Part shown: piece by piece, positions 17,021-25,452 of the stretch
How the letters are laid out: every line of letters starts with the position of its first letter
How positions within the stretch are numbered: the stretch's first letter is position 1
NCBI GenBank assembly: GCA_050331395.1
Contig: JBHJGX010000126.1
Location: forward strand, 1 to 39,639
Length of the DNA: 39,639 bases
Reading direction: 5' to 3'
Source: Thermohalobaculum sp050331395
GTDB lineage: Bacteria; Pseudomonadota; Alphaproteobacteria; Rhodobacterales; Rhodobacteraceae
The notes under the pieces: generated by a model
The model's database searches: none
Seen by the model: the letters and a program-made list of their open reading frames with translations, nothing else
What the model was told of the DNA's origin: nothing
Position numbers and translations under genes: made by a program

Positions 17021-17055
17021 ATTGCGCCCGGGCCCGTCCAATCGCGCCCGGGCCC
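17021..17055. repeat. Two 15-bp direct repeats 20 bp apart
   Basis: ATTGCGCCCGGGCCC (17021-17035) and ATCGCGCCCGGGCCC (17041-17055), one mismatch, exactly two helical turns apart, each with a GCCCGGGC palindrome. They lie between the divergent mnmE and qor-like genes. Could be paired operators; no regulator is identified. Confidence 0.6.
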
Positions 17056-17124
17056 TCCGAGCCCCGCGCGAGACACCGATCGACCCCGCTTGACCCTCAG
17101 GCCCGATCCGTCGTCCTCTCCCCC

Positions 17125-17136
17125 GACCGGCCGGTC
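17125..17136. promoter_or_regulatory. 12-bp palindrome upstream of the quinone oxidoreductase
   Basis: GACCGGCCGGTC is a perfect palindrome 27 nt before the start codon, overlapping where the promoter or leader should be. Operator-like, but no regulator gene is adjacent. Confidence 0.35.
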
Positions 17137-17163
17137 AAGGCCGGATCACTCAGGGAGGGACGC

Positions 17164-18144
17164 ATGGCCGATATCACCGCCATCCGCATGGAGGCCACCG
17201 GCGGGCCGGAGGTCATCGAGGTCCGGGACGTGCCGCTGCCGGAACCGGGCGAGGGGCAGATCCGTCTCCGCCACGACGCCGTCGGCGTCAACTACATCGA
17301 CACCTACCACCGGACGGGGCTCTACCCGGTGCCGCTGCCCTCGGGCCTCGGGCTCGAAGCGGCAGGCACGGTCGAGGCGGTCGGGCCCGGCGTCACGGGC
17401 TGGGCCGAGGGCGACCGGGCGGCCTATTGCTCGGGGCCGATCGGCGCCTATGCGCAAGCGCATGTGATCGCCGCCGACCGGGGGGTCAAGCTGCCGGACG
17501 GGATCGGCGCGGATATGGCCGCCTCGATGATGCTGAAGGGGCTGACCGTCCAGTATCTCATCCGCCGGATCTGGCAGACGAAAGCGGGCGACACGGTCCT
17601 TTTCCATGCGGGCGCCGGCGGTGTCGGGCAAATCGCGGTCCAGTGGCTGAAGGCGCTCGGTGCGACGGTGATCGCAACAGCGGGCGGGCCGGAGAAATGC
17701 GCGCTCGTCGCGGCGCTCGGCGCGGATCATGTGATCGACTACCGGGCCGAAGAGATCGCGCCGCGGGTGCGGGAGATCACCGGCGGCGAAGGGGTGCCCG
17801 TGGTCTTCGACGGGGTCGGCAAAGACACGTTCCTCGCCTCACTCGATTCGCTCAAGATGCGCGGGCTCTTCGTCAGCTTCGGCAATGCGTCGGGGCCGGT
17901 GACCGGGGTCGATCTGGGGATCTTCGCGGCCAAAGGGGGGCTGTTCATGACCCGGCCCTCGCTCGTGCATTACACCGCGACGCGGGAGGAGCTGCAGGGC
18001 GGGGCAGACGACCTCTTCGCCGCCGTGGCGGCCGGGCACGTGACGATCGCGCCGCCCACGGTCTATCCGCTCGCCGAGGCGGCGGAGGCGCACCGGGCGC
18101 TCGAAGGGCGGCGGACCACCGGCTCGTTGATCCTCCGCCCCTGA
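17164..18144 (+). CDS. NADPH:quinone oxidoreductase (zinc-independent MDR family)
   Basis: A 326-residue medium-chain reductase of the QOR type, which reduces quinones with NADPH in the cytosol. Seen: GVNYIDTYHRTGLYPVPLP, GLGLEAAGTVEAVG, MMLKGLTVQYL and the nucleotide-binding HAGAGGVGQIAVQWLKALGA; the zinc-ligand Cys residues of alcohol dehydrogenases are absent, as expected for this group. ATG 17164 has agggaggg at 17152-17159. Convergent with the M3 peptidase gene, separated by a small hairpin. Confidence 0.88.
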   Translation: MADITAIRMEATGGPEVIEVRDVPLPEPGEGQIRLRHDAVGVNYIDTYHRTGLYPVPLPSGLGLEAAGTVEAVGPGVTGWAEGDRAAYCSGPIGAYAQAHVIAADRGVKLPDGIGADMAASMMLKGLTVQYLIRRIWQTKAGDTVLFHAGAGGVGQIAVQWLKALGATVIATAGGPEKCALVAALGADHVIDYRAEEIAPRVREITGGEGVPVVFDGVGKDTFLASLDSLKMRGLFVSFGNASGPVTGVDLGIFAAKGGLFMTRPSLVHYTATREELQGGADDLFAAVAAGHVTIAPPTVYPLAEAAEAHRALEGRRTTGSLILRP

Positions 18145-18162
18145 GCCTGAGCCGCCTCAGGC
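18145..18162. terminator. Bidirectional hairpin between convergent genes
   Basis: A 7-bp perfect stem GCCTGAG (18145-18151) with CTCAGGC (18156-18162) and a 4-nt loop, filling the 12-nt gap and including the stop codon of the M3 peptidase gene. No U-tract. Confidence 0.5.
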
Positions 18163-20160
18163 GGCGAGGCCGCGGCCCTTGAGAAGCGCCTCGGGGCCCG
18201 GCAGGCGCCCGCGGAAGGCCTCGTAAAGCGCGTCGGGCTCGTCCCGGCCGCCCGCCGACAGGATCTCGGTCTCGAGCCGGGCCGCGACGGTCCGGTCGAA
18301 GGGGTCGCCCGTCTCCTCGAAGGCCGCGAAGGCATCCCAATCGAGAACTTCTGACCACAGATAACTGTAATAGCCCGCCGCGTAGCCCTCGGTCGCGAAG
18401 ATATGCTGGAAATGCGGCGAGCGGTGGCGCATGGCGATCTCGGCCGGCTGCCCGAGGCGGGCGAGCGTGTCGGCCTCGAAGGCGGGGCCATCGAACCCCG
18501 TGAGATCGGTGAGCGCGTGCATCTCGAAATCGACGAGCGCCGACGCGCAATACTCCACCGTCCGAAAGCCCTCGCCCACGGTCTCCGCCGCCCGGATCCG
18601 CGCAATCAGATCGTCGGGCATCGCCTCGCCGGTGCGATAATGCCGGGCATGGGCCTTCAGCACCTCCGGCAGGGACAGCCAGTGCTCGTAGAGTTGGCTC
18701 GGCAATTCGACGAAATCCTGGGCGACCGAAGTGCCCGAGAGGCTCGGCCAGGTCACGTCCGAGAGAAGCCCATGCAGCGCATGGCCGAATTCGTGGAAGA
18801 GCGTCCGCGCGTCGTCGACCGAAAGGAGCGTGGGCGTCCCGCGGGCGAGGTTGAGCGTTTTGACGATGATCGGCAGGCCGGGATCCTGGATCTTCTGCTG
18901 GCGCGCCAGCGCCGACGCCCAGGCGCCCGACCGTTTGGAGGGCCGGGCGAAATAATCGCCCACAAAGATCCCGATCGGCCGGCCGTCGCGGGTGACTTCC
19001 CAGGCCCGGGCCTCGGGCGTATGCAGCGCGAGCCCGCGGATGGGCCGGAAGCCGAGGCCGAAGAGCCGCGTCGCCACGTCGAAGGCGGCCGCGATCATCC
19101 CGTCGAGCGGCAGATACGGCTTGATCTCCGCCTCGTCGAGGGCGTGTGCGTCCCGGCGGACCCGTTCGGCATAATACCGCCAGTCCCAAGGGGCCAGCGT
19201 CTCGATCCCGTCCGCCGCCGCGAGCTGGGCGATCGCCCGGCGCTCTTCGGCCGCCTTCGCCTTGGCGGGGACCCAGACGGTCTCGAGCAATTCGCGTACG
19301 CGGGCCGGCGTCTTGGCCATCTGCGGTTCGAGCTTCCACGCCGCGTAGCTCTCGAAGCCGAGGAGCCGGGCTTTCTCGAGCCGGAGCGCCAGGATCTCGG
19401 CGATCCGGGGCCAGTTCTCCGCGTCGCCCCGCGAGGTCCAGGCGCGGAACGCCGTTTCGCGCAAAGCCCGATCCGGGGAACTCGCCAGGAACGGCTCGAC
19501 GGAGGCGCGCGAGAGCGTGATCGCGCCGGCGGCCGCCATGCCGCGGGCCTTCGCCTCTTCGCGGGCGGCCTCGGCGAGCACCTCGGGCAACGCGGCGAGC
19601 GCTTCTTGCGAAAGCGCCATCGCCCAATCCCGTTCGTCGGCGAGCACGGTCTGCGCGAACGCGGTCTGCAACTCCGCGAGCCGGCTCTGGATCTCGCGCA
19701 TCCGCGCGCGGCCGGCCGGGTCGAGATCCGCGCCCGAATAGACGAAGCTGCGGCGGTAGATCTCGGCGAGCCGTGCGTCCTCGGCCGAGAGCCCGCCGGC
19801 GGCGATCACCGCCTTGACCCGCGACCAGAGCGCGGCGTCCGTGTAGATCGCCGATCGGTGGGCGGCGAGCTTGGGCTTTACGTCGCGCTCAATGGCCTGG
19901 AGCGCGTCGGTGGTGTCGGACCCGGTGAGCGTGAAAAAGACCGTTGCCACGCGCTGCAACATCTCGCCTGCGCGTTCGAGCGCCGCGATCGTGTTCTCGA
20001 AATCTGGCGCTGCCGGGGCCTCGGCGATGGCCCGGATCTCGGCCTGATGCGCGGCAATCGCCCGGTCGAAGGCCGGGGCGAACGCCTCCGCGCGTACGCG
20101 GTCGAACGCAGGAAAGCCATAGGGGGTGTCCCAGGCGGCGTCGAAGACGGTATCGGTCAT
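18157..20160 (-). CDS. M3-family metallopeptidase (oligopeptidase A/Dcp type)
   Basis: A 667-residue cytosolic zinc peptidase that degrades oligopeptides. The zinc site HEFGH is at residues 456-460 in TLFHEFGHALHGLLSD, with the third ligand Glu in the following ~30 residues (DFVELPSQLYEHW). GTSVAQDFVELPSQ and the late GYYSYLWSEVLDWDAF are typical of M3 enzymes. Length is normal for oligopeptidase A/dipeptidyl carboxypeptidase; which of the two is not decided. It starts 7 nt behind the GST gene with a gaggatcc ribosome site, so the two form an operon. Confidence 0.9.
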   Translation of the reverse strand: MTDTVFDAAWDTPYGFPAFDRVRAEAFAPAFDRAIAAHQAEIRAIAEAPAAPDFENTIAALERAGEMLQRVATVFFTLTGSDTTDALQAIERDVKPKLAAHRSAIYTDAALWSRVKAVIAAGGLSAEDARLAEIYRRSFVYSGADLDPAGRARMREIQSRLAELQTAFAQTVLADERDWAMALSQEALAALPEVLAEAAREEAKARGMAAAGAITLSRASVEPFLASSPDRALRETAFRAWTSRGDAENWPRIAEILALRLEKARLLGFESYAAWKLEPQMAKTPARVRELLETVWVPAKAKAAEERRAIAQLAAADGIETLAPWDWRYYAERVRRDAHALDEAEIKPYLPLDGMIAAAFDVATRLFGLGFRPIRGLALHTPEARAWEVTRDGRPIGIFVGDYFARPSKRSGAWASALARQQKIQDPGLPIIVKTLNLARGTPTLLSVDDARTLFHEFGHALHGLLSDVTWPSLSGTSVAQDFVELPSQLYEHWLSLPEVLKAHARHYRTGEAMPDDLIARIRAAETVGEGFRTVEYCASALVDFEMHALTDLTGFDGPAFEADTLARLGQPAEIAMRHRSPHFQHIFATEGYAAGYYSYLWSEVLDWDAFAAFEETGDPFDRTVAARLETEILSAGGRDEPDALYEAFRGRLPGPEALLKGRGLAA

Positions 20161-20167
20161 CGGATCC

Positions 20168-20797
20168 TCACGGAAAAGCGGTGGAGGGGCGGGCGCGCAT
20201 GCGCTCGAGCCAGGTGCCGAGCGCGGGCAACCCGTCGGGCAGAGGCTCTTTAATGATGCGCAGGAAATCGACGGCGACTAGGAGCGTGATGTCCGCCACG
20301 CTGATCCGCTCGACGGCGAGCCAATCCCGCCCGGTCAGCCGCGCGTCCATCGCCGCGAGAAGCGCCGGGATCCGACGGCGCATCTCGGCTCCGTATTCCG
20401 GAACCTGGTCGCGCTCGAGGACGGCAAGCTTGGGGTTCGTGTGACGGAAACAGCCGGCGATGGCCGCGAAGGGGCCGAACTCGACCCGGCGCTGCCACAT
20501 CTCGATCTGCGCCGCCTCGAGCGGATCCCGGCCCGTGAGGTTCGGCTCGGGCCGGAGCGCGTCGAGATAGCGGCAAATCGCCTGGGTCTCGGTCAGCACG
20601 GTGCCGTCCTCGAGCACGAGGGCCGGGACATGCGCCGCGCCCACGCGCTCGAGGAAGGCGGGATCGCGGTGCCCGCCTGTCATCAGATCGACCTCCTCGC
20701 GCGGGATCTCGAGCCCCTTTTCGGCGAGGAAGATATTCAGCCGCCGCGGGTTCGGCGCGCGGGGTTGGTCATAGAGCAGAACGGGGCTCGGTAGCAT
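20168..20797 (-). CDS. Glutathione S-transferase family protein
   Basis: A 209-residue protein with a thioredoxin-like N-terminal domain (cis-Pro in HVPALVLEDG; TETQAICRYLDAL at the glutathione site) and a helical C-terminal domain with the RISVADITLL N-capping box. It should conjugate or reduce substrates with glutathione. The Thr in TETQAI takes the place of the usual ESxAI Ser/Glu pair. Upstream of the M3 peptidase in a two-gene operon. Substrate unknown. Confidence 0.88.
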   Translation of the reverse strand: MLPSPVLLYDQPRAPNPRRLNIFLAEKGLEIPREEVDLMTGGHRDPAFLERVGAAHVPALVLEDGTVLTETQAICRYLDALRPEPNLTGRDPLEAAQIEMWQRRVEFGPFAAIAGCFRHTNPKLAVLERDQVPEYGAEMRRRIPALLAAMDARLTGRDWLAVERISVADITLLVAVDFLRIIKEPLPDGLPALGTWLERMRARPSTAFP

Positions 20798-20872
20798 GGT
20801 CGGCGGTCTCCCTTTGGGCTATAGGGTAGCGGCCGGCGAGCGGTCGGCCAAGCATCCGCCCAGGAGCGCCCG

Positions 20873-21343
20873 ATGACCACCGCGCCATCGCTCACACCGA
20901 TCCTCCGCGATTTCACCCTCGGCTACCTGTTGGCCGTGCTGGCCTACGGGCTGCTGGCGACGGCGGTGGCGGCGATGGGTGGGCCTTCGGTCGGCGCGGG
21001 CGGCGCGATCGTGCCAGTGATCGCGGCGGTCTTCTATGCGGGTCACCGCGAGGCCGGCCGGGTCGAGGAGGCGCCTTCGGGCGGCGCGGCCTGGCGGATC
21101 GCCTTTGCGCTCCTCGGGCTGGTCCTCGCCATTAACGTCGCCCTCTTTGCCGTCTATCTGCCGTTTGCCTCGGCCGCGGAATTCGCGGTCCTCGGCCAAG
21201 TCTTCGGACCGGAGGGCGCGGCGATCCTCCCGGTGATCCTGTCCGTGATCGCAGGCCTGCTCGGTCTGATCTTGCTTGTGATCCGGTTCCTCTTCCCCGG
21301 CGCGGTGCGGAGCGGGCTTAAGGCGCGCCGCCGCGCCCGCTGA
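20873..21343 (+). CDS. Small membrane protein (possibly ABZJ_00895 family)
   Basis: A 156-residue protein with four likely membrane helices (about residues 14-36, 40-56, 74-97 and 117-140) and a basic tail SGLKARRRAR. The layout resembles the small ABZJ_00895-type membrane proteins, but the match is by memory and weak. It ends 17 nt before pyrB and is probably the first gene of the pyrB operon. Function unknown. Confidence 0.6.
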   Translation: MTTAPSLTPILRDFTLGYLLAVLAYGLLATAVAAMGGPSVGAGGAIVPVIAAVFYAGHREAGRVEEAPSGGAAWRIAFALLGLVLAINVALFAVYLPFASAAEFAVLGQVFGPEGAAILPVILSVIAGLLGLILLVIRFLFPGAVRSGLKARRRAR

Positions 21344-21360
21344 GCTTCGGAGACCGGCCG

Positions 21361-22287
21361 ATGTTTGCCCACCGCCATCTTCTCGGCATCGAACCGCTCG
21401 GGCCGCAGGAGATCCTGCATCTGCTCGATCTCGCCGAGACCTATGTCGAGGTGAACCGGCGGACGGACAAACATCTCGACCGGCTGCGCGGGCGCACGCA
21501 GATCAACCTCTTCTTCGAGGACTCGACCCGGACCCAGGCGAGCTTCGAGCTCGCGGGCAAGCGCCTCGGCGCCGACGTGATGTCGATGGCGGTCAAGGCG
21601 TCGTCGATGCGAAAGGGCGAGACGCTGATCGACACGGCCGTGACCCTGAACGCGATGCGCCCCGATCTTTTGGTCGTCCGCCACGAGCACTCGGGCGCGG
21701 TCGCGCTCCTCGCGCAAAAGGTGAACTGTGCAGTGGTCAATGCGGGCGACGGGCGCCACGAGCATCCGACCCAGGCGCTCCTCGATGCGCTCACGATCCG
21801 CCGGCGCAAAGGGCGGCTCCAGCGGCTCACGGTTGCGATCTGCGGCGACATCGCGAATTCGCGGGTGGCGCGGTCCAACATCCTCTGCCTCGGCAAGCTC
21901 GACAACCGGGTGCGGGTGATCGCGCCGCCAACCTTGCTGCCCGCGGGGATCGAGCGGATGGGCGTCGAGGTCTTCACCGATATGGAGGCGGGGCTTGCCG
22001 GCGCGGATGTGGTGATGATGCTGCGGATCCAGAACGAGCGGATCTCCGGCGCGGCGGTGCCCTCGACGCGGGAGTATTTTCACAGCTACGGGTTGACGGC
22101 GGAAAAGCTCTCCGCCGCGCGCCCGGATGCGATCGTCATGCATCCCGGACCGATGAACCGTGGCGTGGAGATCGACCCGGGCGTCGCGGACGATATCGAC
22201 CGGTCGGTCATCTCCGAGCAGGTCGAGATGGGCGTCGCTGTGCGCATGGCCGTCCTCGATCTCTTGGCCGGGAGCGGACATGGGTGA
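21361..22287 (+). CDS. pyrB: Aspartate carbamoyltransferase catalytic subunit
   Basis: A 308-residue enzyme joining carbamoyl phosphate and aspartate in pyrimidine synthesis. Seen: the carbamoyl-phosphate loop STRTQASFE (STRT at residues 55-58), SSMRKGETL, HEHSGAVALLAQ, GDGRHEHPTQALLDALTI and HPGPMNRGVEI near the end. Length is normal. cggaga precedes the start. The stop codon lies within the next gene, whose ATG is at 22280, so translation is coupled. No pyrI-type regulatory subunit is seen; the dihydroorotase-like protein downstream may serve as its partner. Confidence 0.96.
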   Translation: MFAHRHLLGIEPLGPQEILHLLDLAETYVEVNRRTDKHLDRLRGRTQINLFFEDSTRTQASFELAGKRLGADVMSMAVKASSMRKGETLIDTAVTLNAMRPDLLVVRHEHSGAVALLAQKVNCAVVNAGDGRHEHPTQALLDALTIRRRKGRLQRLTVAICGDIANSRVARSNILCLGKLDNRVRVIAPPTLLPAGIERMGVEVFTDMEAGLAGADVVMMLRIQNERISGAAVPSTREYFHSYGLTAEKLSAARPDAIVMHPGPMNRGVEIDPGVADDIDRSVISEQVEMGVAVRMAVLDLLAGSGHG

Positions 22288-22909
22288 GGCCGAGGCCAGC
22301 GCGACCGCCAGCGCGACCCCCGGGCCGCCCGATCCGGCGACCGTCGCAGCTTGGGCTCCGTATCTCGCGCCGGGCGAGACCCTCCTCTGGACCGGACGAC
22401 CGGGCGGCGGGGTCCGCCTCCGGTACGAGGACATCTTCGCGATCCCGACGGGGCTTGCCGTGACCGGGGGGATGCTCTTTGCCGGCTGGCCGCTCTTGCG
22501 CGGGGACGGCGGGCTCCTCGGCGGCACGGTCGCCTGGGGGTTTCTGGCCATCGGCCTTTGGCTTTCCGGAGGGCGGCTTCTCTGGGACGCCTATCGCCGG
22601 GCGCGCACCGTCTATGCGCTCAGCGATGCCCGCGCCATCGTCGCTAGCCGCGCGCTCGGGCGTCGGTTGCAGAGCTATCCGATCGGGCCCGATACCCCGG
22701 CCTTCATCGCCGGCCTCCGCCGCGACACGGTGGTCTTCGCCCGCGAGATGCGCCGGATCGCCCGCACAGGCGGCGGGCTCGGTCGCCGGGGCGGGTCCCG
22801 GATGGAGGTGCTGATCGGCTTCGAGTTTCAGACGGCCCCCGAGGCGGTGCTTGCTGTGCTTCAGGCCGCGAAGTTCGGCGCGGGAGTGACGAGGGGAGAG
22901 CACAGATGA
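22280..22909 (+). CDS. PH-domain-like two-TM membrane protein, copy 1
   Basis: A 209-residue protein with a soluble start (WAPYLAPGETLLWTGRPGGG), two membrane helices (about residues 54-75 and 82-102) and a cytosolic part beginning RARTVYALSDARAIVASRA, the pattern of bacterial PH-like proteins. It overlaps pyrB by 8 nt. The next gene is a clear relative (same WAPYL..GE.LLWTG.P.GG opening and YALTDRRAIV block). Function unknown. The conserved placement between pyrB and the pyrC-like gene hints at a link to the membrane or to plsY further on, but that is inference. Confidence 0.7.
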   Translation: MGEAEASATASATPGPPDPATVAAWAPYLAPGETLLWTGRPGGGVRLRYEDIFAIPTGLAVTGGMLFAGWPLLRGDGGLLGGTVAWGFLAIGLWLSGGRLLWDAYRRARTVYALSDARAIVASRALGRRLQSYPIGPDTPAFIAGLRRDTVVFAREMRRIARTGGGLGRRGGSRMEVLIGFEFQTAPEAVLAVLQAAKFGAGVTRGEHR

Positions 22910-23496
22910 CCGAGCCGACCGCCCCGGACGGACCCGATGCGGCGACCGAGGCCGCTTGGGCCCCCTATCTCGATGCGGGCGAGCGGCTCCTCTGGACCGG
23001 CGAGCCCGCGGGCGGGATCCGCTTTCGCCGATCCGACTGGGTGATGATCCCGGCTGCAGCGGTTTGGTGCCTCTTCGTCAGCATCGGGCAGGCCAGGGCC
23101 ATCGCCTCGGGAGAGACGAGCCTCTCGCTCTTCGGGGGGGTTTTCATGCTCCTGGGTCTTTACCTTCTGATCGGTCGGTTCTTCGTGGACGCCCATGAGC
23201 GGCGCCACACCCGCTATGCCCTTACGGATCGCCGGGCGATCGTCGCGAAATCGGCCTGGGGCCGGCAGTTGATGTCCTTCCCGATCGACCCCACGGAAGA
23301 GATCGAGTTGCGTGAGGGTCCGCCGGATACCGTCGTCTTCGCGCGCGAGTCCCCCCGGGTCTCGCGAAGCCGCCCGTTGCACTTTCGCCGCGGTCCCCGG
23401 CGCTATCGGGATATCGAGTATGCCTTCGAGTTCATCCCCGACGGCAAATCTGTCTATCGGCTGATAAGGGCTGTCCAGGCCGGAGCGGAGACATGA
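22906..23496 (+). CDS. PH-domain-like two-TM membrane protein, copy 2
   Basis: A 196-residue paralogue of the preceding gene. Shared: AAWAPYLDAGERLLWTGEPA at the N-terminus, two membrane helices (about residues 46-66 and 71-93), RRHTRYALTDRRAIVAKSA, and TVVFARE. The tail differs (RRGPRRYRDIEYAFEFIPDG). It overlaps copy 1 by 4 nt (ATGA) and the next gene by 4 nt. The pair looks like a tandem duplication that has diverged. Function unknown. Confidence 0.7.
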   Translation: MTEPTAPDGPDAATEAAWAPYLDAGERLLWTGEPAGGIRFRRSDWVMIPAAAVWCLFVSIGQARAIASGETSLSLFGGVFMLLGLYLLIGRFFVDAHERRHTRYALTDRRAIVAKSAWGRQLMSFPIDPTEEIELREGPPDTVVFARESPRVSRSRPLHFRRGPRRYRDIEYAFEFIPDGKSVYRLIRAVQAGAET

Positions 23497-24773
23497 CCCT
23501 GCTCCACCTTCTAAATGCGCGCCTGATCGACCCGCAGGCAGGCTATGACGGCCCGGGCGCGCTCCGGATCGAAGGCGGTGCCATCGCCGACATCTATCTC
23601 GGGGTCGATCCAGGGCCGGTGACCGGCGCGGCCGTCGACTGCGGCGGCCAAGTGCTCGCGCCCGGGATCGTCGATCTGCGCGTCTTCGTCGGCGAGCCGG
23701 GCGCCCGCTACCGGGAAAGCCACCGATCGGCCGGGCGGGCGGCGGCCGCAGGCGGCGTCACCACCCTCGTCGCGCAGCCGGACACCGATCCGCCCCTCGA
23801 CGAGCCCGCCCTCGTCCAATTCACCTTGGCCCGCGCCCGCGAGGCGAGCCCCGTGCGCGTGCATGTGATGGCCGCCCTCACCCGTGGGCTCGCCGGCCGG
23901 GCGATGACCGAGCAGCGGTTTCTCCTCGATGCGGGCGCCGTCGCCTTGACCGATGCGGACCGGCCCGTGGCGGATGCCAAGCTCTTTCTCTCCTGCCTGC
24001 GCTACGCGACCGCGATGGACGCGCTCGTCGTCCACCACCCGCAAGAGCCCGCGCTTTCGGCCGGTGCCTCGGCGACGTCCGGGCTCTACGCCTCGCGCCT
24101 CGGCCTTCCGTCGGTCCCGGCGGTCGCCGAGCGCATAGCGCTCGAGCGGGACCTGGCGCTCGCCGAGGCGGCGAAGGCCCGCTATCACGCGGACCAGCTT
24201 TCGACCGCGGCGGCGCTGCCCCCGCTCGCCCGCGCCAAGGCGGCCGGCCTCCGCGCGACGGCGGGCGTGTCGATCCACCACCTGACGCTCAACGAGTTCG
24301 ACATCGCCGACTACCGGAGTTTCTTCAAGCTCGACCCGCCGCTCCGGGCCGAGGACGACCGGACGGCCATGGTCGAGGCGCTCGCAGCGGGGCTGATCGA
24401 CACGATCTGTTCGTCGCACCTGCCCTGGGACGAGGAGGCGAAACGTCTGCCCTTCGAGGTTGCGGCGACCGGGGCGGTGGGGCTCGAGACCTTCCTGCCC
24501 GCCTGCCTCCGGCTCTGGCACGAAGGGCTGATCGACCTGCCCACCCTCTTCGCGCGAGCGTCGCTGGCGCCGTCGCAGCTTCTCGGCCTGCCGACAGGTC
24601 GGATCGCCCGGGGCGCGCCGGCGGATCTCGTGCTCTTCGACCCGAACGCGCCCTTCGTCCTCGATCGAAATCGACTGATGTCGAAATCCAAGAACACCCC
24701 GTTCGATCGCCAGCGCCTGCAGGGCCGCGTGACGGGCACCTGGGTGGCCGGAACCCGGGTCTGGGAGGGCTGA
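23493..24773 (+). CDS. pyrC: Dihydroorotase-like protein lacking metal ligands (PyrC' type)
   Basis: A 426-residue amidohydrolase-fold protein next to pyrB. Active class I dihydroorotases carry DxHVHLREPG; here the same place reads DLRVFVGEPG (residues 61-70), so both metal His are replaced (R63, F65) and the substrate Arg by G67. The late TDHAPH motif reads SSHLPW, losing the catalytic Asp. It is therefore probably a non-catalytic partner that supports aspartate carbamoyltransferase, as described for PyrC' of Pseudomonas; an active PyrC should be elsewhere. The fold otherwise looks complete (AGVSIHHLTLNEFD; GAPADLVLFDPN). Overlaps neighbours by 4 nt and 1 nt. Confidence 0.88.
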   Translation: MTLLHLLNARLIDPQAGYDGPGALRIEGGAIADIYLGVDPGPVTGAAVDCGGQVLAPGIVDLRVFVGEPGARYRESHRSAGRAAAAGGVTTLVAQPDTDPPLDEPALVQFTLARAREASPVRVHVMAALTRGLAGRAMTEQRFLLDAGAVALTDADRPVADAKLFLSCLRYATAMDALVVHHPQEPALSAGASATSGLYASRLGLPSVPAVAERIALERDLALAEAAKARYHADQLSTAAALPPLARAKAAGLRATAGVSIHHLTLNEFDIADYRSFFKLDPPLRAEDDRTAMVEALAAGLIDTICSSHLPWDEEAKRLPFEVAATGAVGLETFLPACLRLWHEGLIDLPTLFARASLAPSQLLGLPTGRIARGAPADLVLFDPNAPFVLDRNRLMSKSKNTPFDRQRLQGRVTGTWVAGTRVWEG

Positions 24774-25390
24774 TGTTCCACGATATTCTCGGCTTCGACC
24801 GGGCGCTCCCCTGGCTTTTGACGGCATGGGCGGTCGGCTATCTGATCGGCTCGGTGCCGGTCGGCGTGCTCGTCTCGCGGGCCTTCGGGTTGCCGGATCC
24901 GCGCGAGCACGGCTCGGGCAATGTCGGCGCGACAAATGTGCTGCGGACCGGGCACCGGGGGGCGGCGGCGCTCACGCTTCTGCTCGATGGGGCGAAGGGC
25001 GCGGGTCCGGTGCTCGGGTTTCTCGCCTGGGGCGATCTGGCCGCACAGGCGGCAGGGCTCGGCGCGCTGATCGGGCATATCCTGCCGGTCTGGCTCGGCT
25101 TTCGCGGCGGCAAAGGCGTGGCGACCGCGCTCGGGATCGTTCTCGCCTTGCATTGGCCGACGGGGCTCGTCTGCCTGGCGGTCTGGCTCGCGGCGGCGGG
25201 GCTCTCGCGGATCTCCTCGGCGGGCGCGCTTGCGGCGATGGCGGCGGCGCCCCTCACGCTTGTGCTTTTCGACCGGTGGGAAGCCGTCCTTGTCGCCTCT
25301 CTCATCGCGGCGACGGTGTGGCTCCGGCATCTGGGGAACATCGCGCGGATCCTGCGCGGGACCGAGCCGCGGCTGCGCATGGGGCGTTAA
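24773..25390 (+). CDS. plsY: Glycerol-3-phosphate acyltransferase PlsY
   Basis: A 205-residue inner-membrane enzyme that transfers the acyl group from acyl-phosphate to glycerol-3-phosphate, the first step of phospholipid synthesis. Seen: GYLIGSVPVGVLVSR, HGSGNVGATNVLR (substrate loop), the HILPVWLGFRGGKGVATALG motif, and about five membrane helices. The start shares one base with the pyrC-like stop (TGATG). Confidence 0.95.
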   Translation: MFHDILGFDRALPWLLTAWAVGYLIGSVPVGVLVSRAFGLPDPREHGSGNVGATNVLRTGHRGAAALTLLLDGAKGAGPVLGFLAWGDLAAQAAGLGALIGHILPVWLGFRGGKGVATALGIVLALHWPTGLVCLAVWLAAAGLSRISSAGALAAMAAAPLTLVLFDRWEAVLVASLIAATVWLRHLGNIARILRGTEPRLRMGR

Positions 25391-25394
25391 CTCC

Positions 25395-25409
25395 TTAACC
25401 GGCTGTTAA
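25395..25409 (+). promoter_or_regulatory. CtrA-type box upstream of dprA
   Basis: TTAA (25395-25398), 7 nt, TTAA (25406-25409); both halves are TTAAC. This is the full CtrA consensus of alphaproteobacteria. It lies 44 nt before the dprA start, in the short gap behind plsY. In Rhodobacter capsulatus dprA is CtrA-dependent and needed for uptake of gene-transfer-agent DNA, which fits. Confidence 0.65.
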
Positions 25410-25452
25410 CCCCGGACGGGCTCACTGGCGGGGCAATCCCGAGGAGCCGCCG

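Noticed and set aside
18403..20253. A 616-codon plus-strand frame opposite the M3 peptidase
   Set aside because: Shadow of the peptidase gene; Arg/Gly-rich, no motif, no ribosome site.
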